Positions 36,935 through 46,899 of a DNA stretch of 64,000 nucleotides are shown here, piece by piece; within the stretch, counting starts at the first letter, position 1; each line of letters opens with the position of its first letter. Origin of the DNA: Taenia hydatigena (Eukaryota; Platyhelminthes; Cestoda; Cyclophyllidea; Taeniidae); assembly GCA_036345935.2 (NCBI GenBank), contig JADWOT020001718.1, positions 62,001-126,000 on the forward strand. Direction: 5' to 3'. The position numbers were made by a program, and so were the translations under genes. The notes under the pieces were generated by a model. The model ran no database searches. It had not been told where the DNA came from and saw only the letters and a program-made list of their open reading frames with translations.

Positions 36935-37640
36935 GGTTTCATGTGCCAGACTTCAGATCTCTTCTGCTCATCCTAATCCTTTTGATTAAACTCAATCAGT
37001 TGGTTTTACATGCTAAAAGTAATGCATCAAGTATCTTCTGCAGTTTCCAAGACACATGTCAATTGCTGCTGCATATTTTGCTATGTTAAACAAGTCATTA
37101 AGTTATTTAAACCGCTCATGATTTTGGATGTCTAAGCGGTAACTGCCTTCCGCCTATTTTGCAGACTGGATTTGTTGCTGCACCGAATTGTCGTGACTGG
37201 AGGAAGTAGACCGCATCTTATCTAACGCCTATCCCACTTACTAAAAATCGCAAAACACAAATTTCACTGGAATGTGTGACGTCTGACTGGGCATAATTTG
37301 CTAATCGTTAGTACTTTAACAACCGACTCAACATCAGGATTTCGCCTTTGGCATTGTTTTACACATAACTCAGGTGAGAATAAATTGCACTTAATGGTTC
37401 TTACCATGTATGTCATGCATAAGCTGACAACAACCATTTACTAGACAATTAAGCTTTGCTGTTTATTCCCAAGATGTGAAACATTAATGCGCAGTAAAAC
37501 AGCCTCAAAAGAATCGCTATGGTACCCACACTAGTAATCCGGGAGTAAAATGCTTGTCAATCTAAGTTGCTTACCAGCCATATGGTTATAGTTAGAAGCC
37601 TTCAAGGCAAGGCAGAAAAAGATTTAATTTAAGGTGGAAT
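36935..37640 (+). repeat. Upstream flank of the EG95-like locus, repeat R6 copy A
   Basis: This flank matches about 57,155-57,845 in parallel: 'gcataatttgctaatc' (37,290 and 57,551), 'ttta.acataa.t.aggt.agaataaa' (about 37,358 and 57,617), 'atttactagacaa' (37,436 and 57,681) and 'gaagccttcaaggcaaggc' (37,596 and 57,816). The match stops at about 37,640, just where the inverted module 37,632-37,920 begins. Confidence 0.7.
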
Positions 37641-37747
37641 TGCTCCCGCGCGTCAAAACATGATAGCTTCTATTGTATGAATGGAGAAGTCGTCTTGCAG
37701 GTCAAGGCCATCACACCTCATAGGCTGATATAAGTGCAGACGGTTCT

Positions 37748-37753
37748 TATAAA
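37748..37753 (+). promoter_or_regulatory. TATA box of the EG95-like gene
   Basis: TATAAA lies 42 bp before the ATG at 37,795, implying a very short 5' leader. In the inverted copy the corresponding word reads TATGAA, so that promoter may be weakened. Confidence 0.45.
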
Positions 37754-37794
37754 TGCTTAATAAGTTGTAAATGTAAGGTATTTGTGGAGTGAAG

Positions 37795-37864
37795 ATGGCA
37801 CTTCGTTGCTGTCTCATCGCATGGGTTACTTTATCTTTGGCGAAAGAATTCACAGAAGATCGTG
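37795..37864 (+). CDS. Signal-peptide exon of an EG95/45W-like oncosphere antigen
   Basis: The 70-nt exon runs from ATG (context gaagATGg) to a good donor, G|gtaaga, ending in phase 1. It encodes MALRCCLIAWVTLSLA, a clear secretion signal with a predicted cut after the alanine, followed by KEFTEDR. Taeniid host-protective antigens start the same way: a short exon with an M-A-x-x-x-C-L-I-type signal ending in phase 1. The next phase-1 exon is at 39,285 after a 1.42-kb intron. A paralogue (MALHVCLIAWATSSLA) is inverted at 41,018-41,087. The gene may be inactive because of the stop in its FN3 exon. Confidence 0.7.
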
Positions 37865-39284
37865 GTAAGATGGTGTCTAGCAAATATCTCTGATTAGTAC
37901 ACACGAAAAAGCATTTGACAAATGTTGATGTTTATTAAGTCAGGAAATTTTCTTTACTATATTAGTGTTTTATTTTATGCTGTAGTACGAGAGCTTCATT
38001 CTATCGCAATTCCACATTTTTAACTCTTCAGATTTGGAAAAGTTGAAGTAACCTGCGCTAATGCCCACCGATATTTGCCTAGAGAGCGGAGTGCAAGGAG
38101 CACCCACGAAACAGGGCGTTTGAACAGTAAATATGAGCTGTTTGGTGGATTGTTAAAGCTTGCAACAGATAATACAGTGCTTCTGGTCATTTATCACTAC
38201 TACATCATTAATTTAATTCGAAACCACTGGGATGATTTGTTGGGTTTAAATCTACCCGATTTTCTCATTCGCACGTGATGTTGAGTTTCATGATACTCTT
38301 CAGATGCACCTGCTTCTCACTTCACCTGAACGGCATGGCTGCACAGAATTTTTATAATTTGCAGTAGCTGGTACGCTGTCAAATTGCTACCTCACTTCAA
38401 TGTGCGCACTAAGTGCCACAGGGAAATTAAGTAGCAACTTTACAAACGGGTAAAAGAATGGAGGTTAATTGAGGATGAGATGCAGGTTCTGGAAACCCAC
38501 CCGCATAACTCCGCTGTGGCATTAAGGATCTGCCCATTCACTTTGTGGTTTCTCGTCTCCTCATTGCCGTTGCTGACTTCAATGGTGAACAGACCCACTG
38601 CTGTCATTGCTAGCATTTTCGAAGTTGGTGGTGTCATTGATAACTACCAATCTGCGCAGTGGCTCAAAATGGCAAGTATAGATGCAAGAAAGGCGTATTT
38701 GTACCTCGCGCAGTGCACAGTTTGCTGTGAATCTTGACAGAAATCAGACTTGTGCCCAAATCGTCTGCATGTGACCTCAGGGCGTTGATGCAGAGAAGTG
38801 ACAGTGCAGTCTCAGCACCAACATCACTCTATGTCTTGACCACAAATACTATCCATGCATCACCACGGATGGTTTTCCAAGTACGATTTAGTTTAGTTTA
38901 ATATGGTAGTTATAGTATGGGTGCCGTATCTTCACCTTTTCTCATTTCAATGCTTCATTGCATGAACAATTGGCATGAATTTCTACTTCGAATGGCAGTC
39001 GATATTCAAATTGCATTGGACTTTTACCTGCACAAAACAAACCAAATGTAAACAAACAGTCTTGTCTTTATGAACTTCACGAGCGTGCGTGCAATTATAA
39101 ACGCTAAGCTCTTTTTTGGATGACAGTACTCACTTGCACTCATGCCTAGTCAAAAGCAGGAAAATTTTAAGATCTTGAGGGCATAAACACTGTGAGGACC
39201 TTTTATTCACCTCCACCACTGTCGGGATGTTAGCACCGAAATTTCTGTATTAAACAGCAATACCTATTGTTACTTTTCATTTAG

Positions 39285-39605
39285 AACTGATGATGGCGAA
39301 GGCGAACAAAACAGAAGGGACACCGATTTCCCACTACTTCCAATGGAGTCGTGTAGATCCTCGAACTTACCGATTAAGTTGGCACATCCACAACCTGGTT
39401 AAACTCGACGCCAATTACATTGTTCTAAGTGTAATGGCAGCCGATTTATCTGGCGACCTGTTTCTGCAAACTACTGATTTCTGGCTTAGAGCAGTCACTC
39501 TCGGTGGACTGCAGCCCAATAAACGGTACAATGTTCGTCTCGAAGCCTTCAAAGATCAAGTCAGCGTTTAACTTTATAATGGTATAATAGAAAAACTACC
39601 CACAG
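39285..39605 (+). pseudogene. EG95-like FN3 exon with in-frame stop
   Basis: After acceptor ttacttttcatttag the exon continues the frame of 37,795-37,864: E, LMMAKANKTEGTPISHYF, then WSRVDPRTYRLSWHIHNLV, the strand-B tryptophan pattern. Further on come LGGLQPNKRYNVRLEAF, the L-x-P-x-x-x-Y FN3 strand-F motif. This is the EG95/45W/18K antigen type of FN3 domain (TP-x-x-x-x-F start, R-L-S-W, G-x-L-x-P). A TAA at 39,569-39,571 interrupts it. The frame then reopens as YNGIIEKLPT and reaches a perfect donor, ACAG|gtaagc, in phase 1, as the family requires. The stop therefore looks like a recent nonsense change, not the natural end. A truncated secreted FN3 protein remains possible. Confidence 0.7.
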
Positions 39606-40845
39606 GTAAGCGAGTGCTTGTGGTTATGCACGCACGGGTCTCACGTGTTAGGTAGTGGGTCATGTTTAGCGACCTGTACCATCTGCACTGTGGTGGGCAG
39701 CATGTGACCGCGTTGATAAGATCATTTATTTGGGTCAATTACAACAAGAAGGCTTATGAGAATGAGAACGTTATGCAGTGTGCGGACACATGCTTCACCC
39801 CACCTGTACCACAATGGTTGACCTGCTGAGCAAACCATGCGTGAGAGACGGTCAAAGTGCAAAATGCTGCACTGGAATTCCATGTCAAAAGAGAAAATAA
39901 TTGTGGAATTTTTTACATTCCTAACAACGCATTCCAACTCTGTAGACTCTTGCTATAAATGCGAAATTGAAAGGAGATAATATCTCAAGAAAGAAGTGGG
40001 ATATTTGTGTGGCTATTGCTTGTCATTCCTCTGAGATTTACGGCATTTAAATTTAACCTTGTTAAAAATAACACGTTTTCGCTTCATTTGCTCTCTAGAA
40101 ATGGAATCAGATTGCCATACTTTGGATTGCAATAACTTGGTGCACTTCGAAATAGATTTCTAGCAGGTAATTAAGGTTTCGCCTCATATGAATCGGTCAT
40201 AATTTCTTTACCGACATAAGCTGTAATCTTGGTAGTGTAAAAAGCCCCACCAATTCCTCTGCAACCATTTCTGTCCACAGAGGGTCGCACACGGTTTAGA
40301 TTATCGTTAAATGGAATGCAAGGTCATGTCATACCACAACACCTTGCAGTTCACCACCTAGATATGCAGTGAGTCGTCGACGCAGGTGACACTGAATGTT
40401 TCTTATTTCAAAACAAATGAACAATTATCCATTTGCGTATAGATGCCATCAAGTAAAAATTTTAAGCGTAACAATGGTAATTATGAGGCAAATATCAGTG
40501 AAAGGCATTGGCAAACTCTTATTATTCCCCTCAAATACAGAGGAATATTGTCGAAATCCACATTTCAGTTAGATGGAGTACTGAATAAGAGGTCACTTTC
40601 CAGGTAAGATGGGCATGTCATGCACAGGTCACAATTTATCCTCCTCTCAAACGGCAGCACATAATTCATTTATAAAACATAAAATGAACTTGGCTAGACG
40701 TAGTGAGGAAGTCCTAATTGTGACAACAGGTTCTTAAATGCTGAATAAGAACTTTTGAGAGTAGATGGATTTCTGCATCTGTGTGCCTGATTTGGAAAGG
40801 ACTGGAGCAAATTAAATGATCAATACATATTTGTCTGCCTTTCAG

Positions 40846-40964
40846 CAATGACGATGATTGATGCCAACAAGACGGAATCGGCCCTGCTTTCACGGCACTT
40901 TAATTGGAGCCATGTAGGCCCTCAGACATATCAGTTTAGTTGGGACATCCAAGGTCTGGTGTAA
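40846..40964 (+). pseudogene. Second EG95-like FN3 exon, truncated
   Basis: After acceptor tctgcctttcag a phase-1 frame reads AMTMIDANKTESALLSRHF, then WSHVGPQTYQFSWDIQGLV and a stop at 40,962-40,964. It aligns with the first 40 residues of the FN3 exon at 39,285 (ANKTE, HF or YF, WS-V-P-TY--SW-I--LV shared). Homology ends exactly where the inverted repeat arm begins, so the 3' half was removed by the rearrangement. A gene with two consecutive FN3 exons, as in the 45W type, is one explanation of the original layout. A tandem gene copy is another. Confidence 0.7.
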
Positions 40965-41250
40965 CAAATGCTTTTTTGTGTATGGTGATCAGAAACAATT
41001 GTCAGATACCATCTTACCACGATCTTCTGTGAGTCCTTTCGCCAAAGAGGAAGTAGCCCATGCAATGAGACAGACATGAAGCGCCATCTTCACTCCACAA
41101 ATACTTGAAATTTACAACTAATTATGCATTCATAAGAGCTACCTGCCCTTATCTCAGCCTATGAGGTATGATGGCCTTGACCTGCAAGACGACTTCTTTA
41201 TTCATACAACAGAAGCTATCATTTTTTGACGCGCGGGAGCGATTCCACCC
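40962..41250 (-). repeat. Inverted repeat R7, right arm
   Basis: The reverse complement of this interval matches 37,632-37,920 with moderate divergence. It carries the second signal-peptide exon. Outside the arm on the right, similarity stops at 'ccaccct', matching the outer end of the left arm near 37,632. Confidence 0.8.
41018..41087 (-). pseudogene. Second EG95-like signal-peptide exon, inverted and orphaned
   Basis: On the minus strand a 70-nt exon encodes MALHVCLIAWATSSLA and KGLTEDR and ends at G|gtaaga in phase 1, just like its paralogue at 37,795. It is intact: start, signal sequence and donor are kept. Downstream on the minus strand the DNA turns directly into the truncated plus-strand FN3 exon, and no minus-strand FN3 exon follows before 39.6 kb. 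It therefore seems to have no partner exon, unless it splices to something far away. Confidence 0.65.
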
Positions 41251-41259
41251 TCAGTGCTC

Positions 41260-44200
41260 ACATTCGTTACCACTGAGGTGCTAAGAGCCGAAGTGTAGGC
41301 AACATGCGAAGTGGATTCTTATGAGACCATAGGCTGACTTTCTTGTCACTTTAAATTCAACTATTGCGTGTAAGGCGTGGTTCGAAAGCTTCATCAGCTG
41401 TACAGCGCCCATTCCCTAATCAAGTGCTAAGAGACTGGTGTGCCTGCTTTCTTATGGTCAACAGATGTGCTTTGTTTCAGTTTGGGGGAAAACTATTTGT
41501 GCCATGTGTGCGGGTTGCCAAACTTATTTCTAGTCAAATGCGTGCCGTGATATCTGCTGTCTTTGAAATTGAACAGATGTGTGGGATTTTCAGAAGTCAG
41601 CTAATGTCTCATGCAAAAGAAATGACCTTAAACAGAAGGAAATCCATGTTAGCGGTTGGGTACAAATGCAGGGAGAACACTCAAGATGGTGGTAAGGATA
41701 ATCCGCTAACAGAGTGGTCAGTTTGTCTATCGTACAATGCTCCTCTCTGACCTATAGCTCAGAAAGCCCCAGTGGTGAGGACGTCTAGAATGAGAGCAGG
41801 AAGAGGGTCGAAAATTGATTTAAGCGTGTTAGCTTGTACCTCTCTGCTGGTATTCTGGCTAGCCCGTAACACAGTTTTCAGCAGCGTCACGCATACATAG
41901 ACCTGATATCCTTGTCTACGAGTACAGTCAAAGCTGGGTGTTGCGTGCAGAGATACGAAGGAAACTGAGCTACTGGCATGGCCATGAGACCAGCCCACCC
42001 AGCGAAGATACATTGACTATTCAAGCCACTCTCAACCGGAACTGCGGATTAAGCCAACAGTAAATACATTGCAGTTCTTCTTATGTTAAAATATGATTAC
42101 TTTTATGTTATAACTTCTTTTACATTAGACATGCCAGCATTACAAATTGCATTTTGCATAACTTAGAGGCCCGTCCATGCCCCAAAACTGCAATAAGTCT
42201 TCTGTTATGGTATTTTAAGCCTTTTCTCTTTGTACAATCAGATAAATTCGTCTTTCGAAGCTGAATAGCTTTGCATTTTTAATAGACTGTGATGTCTATC
42301 AGCTTATCAGCAAAGTGCGACCACAATCCGGTCTAATTTTGTCATAGAATTATCTGAACTAATAAGTTTTAATCAAATTACGGCGTGTTTAATTAGCCAC
42401 CTCTAGGTGTAATTGCTTAATGATGATTGCTAGTTGTAAAGGTGCTAGGATAGAAATGAGAAGAAACTACCTAAAGTTTGACTCTACTTGTTGCTGCTGC
42501 CGATTATGAACTTGATGTGACAAGAATGCGTCTGGTTATGATGCCGCGCCATCTGACAAGCTTCGCTAGACAACTAAAGAACAAACCCTGGACCTTGCGT
42601 GCCTATTACACATCGCTCCATGCAACACCAAGCTTCGCCATCTAGCGTGCTCGCTGTAGTCTTTTTATTCAAGTCCCATCCCTGAAAATTTCGAATAGGC
42701 TGCCTCATGATCTGATTTATGCAATTACCCTGCAACATAGTCAGTAGTAGTCCACCTTACGCATGCATCCACAACGAAGGACGGATAAATTTTGACCGAT
42801 GGTAGGTGGGTCTTGGTTAATATGCTCTGTGTAAAATTGTAAGGAATGCGAATATTTGTCTCAACTGCTATTGCATTTTAGACCTGTTTCTTGACAAATG
42901 ACATTGGAAATGGGCTAAATTTAACTTGTCCAAAGGAGCCTTCGTGACTTAGTTGGAGCAGTTAATGCGCCTACCTGCCACCTTCTAGTACCATTTATAA
43001 TCTTTAGTGCTGCATTTTTAGGCAAATACTCTATTCTCATCCTCCGTTCCTTCTGCTATCTAATTCTCTTCCTAGTCTGCGGAGTAGTGTGGATTGCTTA
43101 AGGCGTTTTAAATGGCATTTTGTGGCAGTGATTGCGTTCGTCATTAACTTACACTAAATAAAGCCCGGCTAAAAGAATGCTGATTAAGAGCTAAAAGTGA
43201 CGGTGAGTTCTCCAAACTGTTTAATTGGCGATGAGAGTGGGAGGTGCTGGATGAATGAGAGTGAGCCTCGTGACCGACTGTGTCTTCTGGCAGACGCTGA
43301 ACATGTATGCGTATCTATCACGGAGCTCTTCCTCCTCCGTGTATCGTACCAACCCTCTATCAACAAAAAGCATGGCGAGAATGGTTTTATTTAAAAGTTC
43401 CTCATCCCAGCATTTGCAGCAAACTTATGTTAGCAAAGTCTGGGAAGCTGTGTTACGCTTTACTGCTCCGTACTGCAAAGAAAATACAAAAGAGTGTTGT
43501 TTTGGTGGTATGCATGGTGGACAAGAAGAAGAATTCATCATCACGCCTACCCTTGGTCACTGTCTGATTAGCAAGTAGCTCCTAAATTCTGTTATGATTG
43601 AAATAGTTGAGTGTACTCCGGCTCTAATTGTGCAAAGTGATAAAAAAGAAAAGAAATGTAATGATTTGCGGTCAACTGAAAGAAAGTAAAAGCCACCGCT
43701 ATGTTAATTAACCCATATTGCTGTCTGTCCGCTTCTTTCCATCACACCAAACTCACTTGACACTGTGTGCACAAATTTGCCGTTGGCACTGCCAATCAAA
43801 TGCTTTCCACATCATACGCCGTTGACGATAGTCTGGGAACACTACATCAACAAACCATTAATATCTTGTAATCAACACACGAGCCAAGATCACTGACGTG
43901 CTGATGTAAATACGACACCAGCGGCCCTATCACTATAAAACGCTGAAGAACGGCATTAACGCAGAGATTTCGACCACAATTTTTAATCCCACATTTAGCT
44001 CGAGGAGAGCCAAGTGACTACTTATGTTTAATCTGATGGATTCAATATTGAGATCGTTCCCCATAGAATCTGGAGAAGGAGAAGCACCACTCAGGTGTAA
44101 TCGGTCTACACTATGAATGCTCTTGTCAAACTGCTAAGCAACATTGAGTTCTCTGTTGCGAGGACAACACAACAACGATTTAAGTGCTTCTGGGCGTCAC

Positions 44201-44815
44201 TGGGTTCTGCACATGGAGCATTCTCGCTTGGAAGTAGTCGCCTTTAATTTCAACCAATGAGAAGGAGGTGTCAGATCACACATTTGCATGCTCGGTGCTC
44301 ACGATTGGAATTGAGTTTGACAGATCATTTTTACTCTTCACCATGCTAAGTTGGTTTCTACCCTTGACCTTTAAAAGGACTCACCTACGGGAAACGAAGA
44401 GATTTAAAGACAATTTGTGAAGCCCGGGCATCAGTGTTTATGACACATTGACGCATCGATAGCGCTAGTCATCGGTCAAATGATGAATCAGTTGAGAGAG
44501 GAATCGGTTACTGAGGGTATGTGAAACCTGTTTTATTCTCTGCGCCTGGGTTCGTTTGACCAATTAGAGAAGACGAGCGTGAAATGATAAAGGATCGTCT
44601 CTTTTGCAACTTTGTTTAGTAGAAACCGGTTTGGTTGAGACCAATTTATTAGCATTTCGGGTATGGGTAAATTCAGTTGAAGCAGCATTGAGCTCCATGT
44701 TGACAACGAGATTTGTGGCCAAATACGAGAAAGGTGATTTAGAACAAATAAGATGTTCACTGTAAGGTGCTGATCAAGCCTTGGAATTGCCATGAAATAT
44801 AGTTCTAACTCTGAT
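41260..44815. other. No supported gene
   Basis: Frames of 128 codons (41,364-41,750, plus), 84 codons (42,013-41,759, minus) and 107 codons (43,255-43,578, plus) have no recognisable domain, copy or splice context. I leave them uncalled. Confidence 0.4.
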
Positions 44816-44817
44816 AG

Positions 44818-44906
44818 ACATTAACCCGGACCGCTTCGATGGGTTTAGCGTCGTCATCGCTTATGCGTGTGATGCATCGACCTGTGTGGACTCTCACCTC
44901 CAAAAC
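44818..44906 (+). CDS. Short conserved exon, plus copy of an inverted pair (R8)
   Basis: Beginning right after acceptor ctctgatag, a phase-1 frame reads (D)INPDRFDGFSVVIAYA and then CDASTCVDSHL. The same exon, with the same TAG|ACATTA acceptor, lies inverted at 48,322-48,408. Between the two, about four of eight substitutions in the best-aligned part are silent (for example gcg/gca, tgt/tgc, gat/gac), and CDASTCVDSHL is identical. Two cysteines six residues apart suggest an extracellular peptide. I do not recognise the family and no donor is evident. Confidence 0.4.
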
Positions 44907-45062
44907 AATTCATTTCAGCGACTTTGAACCCCAAACATAGCTCCCACGAGAGCATCTTTAAACGGCATCAGTTTCTTTTTTTTAAAAAAATTAGGGTGCA
45001 CAAAGTGGCTGCCGAAAGCAAAAGCACCAACATCAGAGCCACTAAATGAAAAGCGGCTAAGG

Positions 45063-45257
45063 CTAGTCTGCAGCCGCTTCATTAGGAAAGCCAATAACTC
45101 GCTTTATCAGTTCTACTAGTTTCCTTATATCCTCGTCTTTACTATCCTGCCTTTGATCAAATTCAGCACCAAGCTGTTTTGCGAGCGTCTCACTACCAGA
45201 AGTTTTCTCACCAGCCTTCTTTGTTACGTGGCTTTGATTCCGGAACCATATCTTAAC
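45063..45257 (-). CDS. NK-2-like homeobox gene copy 1, terminal exon
   Basis: The minus-strand exon starts after acceptor cttcactgttag in phase 0 and runs 64 codons to TAG at 45,063-45,065. It begins VKIWFRNQSHVTKK, the second half of a homeodomain recognition helix (V45, K46, I47, W48, F49, N51). The exon start equals the well-known homeodomain intron site between residues 44 and 45. Residues 50-55 differ from the other copies (which read QNQRYK), so R50, S53 and H54 replace Q50, R53 and Y54, a possible change of DNA specificity or decay. The tail (KTSGSETLAKQL, KDEDIRKLVELI) is charged and unlike the tails of copies 2 and 4. Confidence 0.65.
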   Translation of the reverse strand, partial: VKIWFRNQSHVTKKAGEKTSGSETLAKQLGAEFDQRQDSKDEDIRKLVELIKRVIGFPNEAAAD

Positions 45258-45505
45258 CTAACAGTGAAGTCAAAAGTGTGACCAAGTTAGACGACTCAGT
45301 CGTAGACAATCAAGCACTGCACACTAATAACTGTCTAGTAAACATTTAATTTAACACCCTAATGCTTGGCCAACCTGAGGCTCCGTCAAGTTGATGCGAC
45401 GCTCCAGTTCTTGTTGAAACATTTCATCATCTAGCCAATTTGGTACGGAGCAAAGAGAATCATGCGTCTGGCTTGACTTCGTGTCTCAGATACTGTTTGG
45501 CGTAC
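45258..45505 (-). other. Intron of homeobox copy 1 (homeodomain 44/45 site)
   Basis: The interval starts gtacgc after CAG and ends ctgttag, with phase 0 on both sides. The equivalent interval is 277 nt in copy 2 and 279 nt in copy 4. Confidence 0.6.
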
Positions 45506-46143
45506 CTGCGATTGTTCAGTGGTTAGCTGTGCAAAGAAGTTTCCTGAATCAGACATAGATGCCGTGGCAACAATTCGCTGAATAAAAGAGTAATTTGGAA
45601 ATGAGGAGACGTTTGCAGGGAGTGGTTGACACGTGCTTGGTGGTATTAACGGTTGATGCTCCTGTGGTTGTAGCAGCTGCTGATTTAACTTGCATGAGGT
45701 GTCAAATGAGAGTGGGTTCGGTGATGGGAAGACCGGCGACATAGTGGTAGACATGTCGATGCAGGATGTCCGTTGTAGTTCAGGCTTTGGAGTGCAATGC
45801 GATTGAGTACTGCGTGGAGAAAATACAGGCAGCGCTTCTAGGCAATCTGAATTATTTGAAGTAGCCATATGAATTTTTAGCCATTTTGGTGGCGAAGAAT
45901 TCAGTTTGTTTTGTTTTTCTTCGTCGTTGTTCTGTGGCGAACACATGAGAAAGCGATTAATTCTTAAAATTGCTAGAGGTTTAGGTCGAGCGTGGACCGT
46001 CTCTTCCACCTTTTGTGACGTAGAAGGTGTTTTTTGTTTTACTCGATGTTGCATGGCCGGTGACAAAGCCGATAAGGCGATTTGTTGGGGATACAAGTTT
46101 GTCCATCCCTTGGGTACTACGGGACATTCCATATTTTGAGCAC
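45506..46143 (-). CDS. NK-2-like homeobox gene copy 1, long upstream exon
   Basis: This is the longest open coding exon in the window: 212 codons from acceptor gtctttctcag (phase 1) to CAG|gtacgc (phase 0), with no stop. It begins GAQNMECPVVPKGW, is rich in Ser, Pro, Gln and Thr (STSQKVEET, SSPPKWLK, PKPELQRTSC, NQQLLQPQEHQPL), and ends FFAQLTTEQSQ. Joined to the next exon this gives LTTEQSQ-VKIWF, matching the L-T-x-x-Q-V-K-I-W-F core of NK and Antp-class homeodomains. A normal helix 1 with its L16/F20 core is not recognisable, so the DNA-binding domain appears partial. It is paralogous to 30,526-30,899, with about 260 nt more in the middle. The first exon, which must end in phase 1, was not found. 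Confidence 0.6.
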
Positions 46144-46239
46144 CTGAGAAAGACGATTGCAATAAAAATGCGTGCACCTGCATGTAACTTGATGTCATCT
46201 CCACATTTGGTTCAGAGATTTTATGTGTCTAGTGTACCA

Positions 46240-46880
46240 TTTTGAGTATGCGGTTGGGTCCTGTTTGACGCCAACCCTGCTGCCTCAACTGGGTGCAGAT
46301 GCGTGGTCGTTGGGACGGCTTCAAGAAGCATTGTACAAAAGTTTTTAAATGTCAACCCTAGCTGATGTGCAAATAAGAAGAAATTAGTGGTAAGGAATGA
46401 TGTAGAGCTTTTCCTACAGTGATCGCGCCAGGCATACTAATGTGGCTGCAAAAAAGGTCAGCTGCGAGGGACTACAAATGAATCCAGCTACAATCCATGA
46501 TGACCGATGGACGGTAAATCATAAAGAAAGTATAAAAGCTCGAGGCGCATATGTGTGCAAACAAAAAGGCGCATAAATATAAAACACTTTGATAAACAAT
46601 ACCGTTGGCTTGCAGTACTGCCCGGTGTTAGGGTTGCTCAGGATTGAGGAGGTCCGCAAGCTTCTTCACTGTAAAGCTTGGCATGACGAAATTGCCACTA
46701 CACAGTTCTGTGCCTTTCTTCCGACTAAGTAACTTACTGCATTTTTATGGGTCACATCAATCAGATTCGACAGCCTTAACCTTGCCGAACCAACTACCCT
46801 CAACGAGGTCATGTCATGCTCAATCCTTAAACATGAGTCTGACCCACGAAGAAAAGACAACCAACCGTCGTACGACTTGA
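46240..46880 (-). repeat. Upstream flank of homeobox copy 1
   Basis: The flank is collinear with 30,960-31,620. On the minus strand a frame of 89 codons (46,935-46,666) contains LCEHEFKSYDGWLSFL and RIEHDMTSLRVVGSARL. It stays open here but is broken in the other copy. It may be an upstream exon, but no clear donor precedes its stop. Confidence 0.5.
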
Positions 46881-46899
46881 ATTCATGTTCGCACAGCGG

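Larger units (their letters stand above)
37632..37920 (+). repeat. Inverted repeat R7, left arm (promoter plus signal-peptide exon)
   Basis: The arm is the inverted partner of about 40,962-41,250 (coordinate pairs sum to 78,882). It comprises the proximal promoter, the signal-peptide exon and the start of intron 1. The arms differ at many positions, so the inversion is old compared with the palindrome at 33.9-36.8 kb. Confidence 0.8.

Noticed and set aside
38440..38737. Overlapping open frames on both strands in the intron of the EG95-like gene
   Set aside because: No FN3 or other motif, no phase-1 boundaries like the surrounding exons.
41364..41750. 128-codon plus-strand open frame
   Set aside because: Starts without ATG, no recognisable motif and no splice context.
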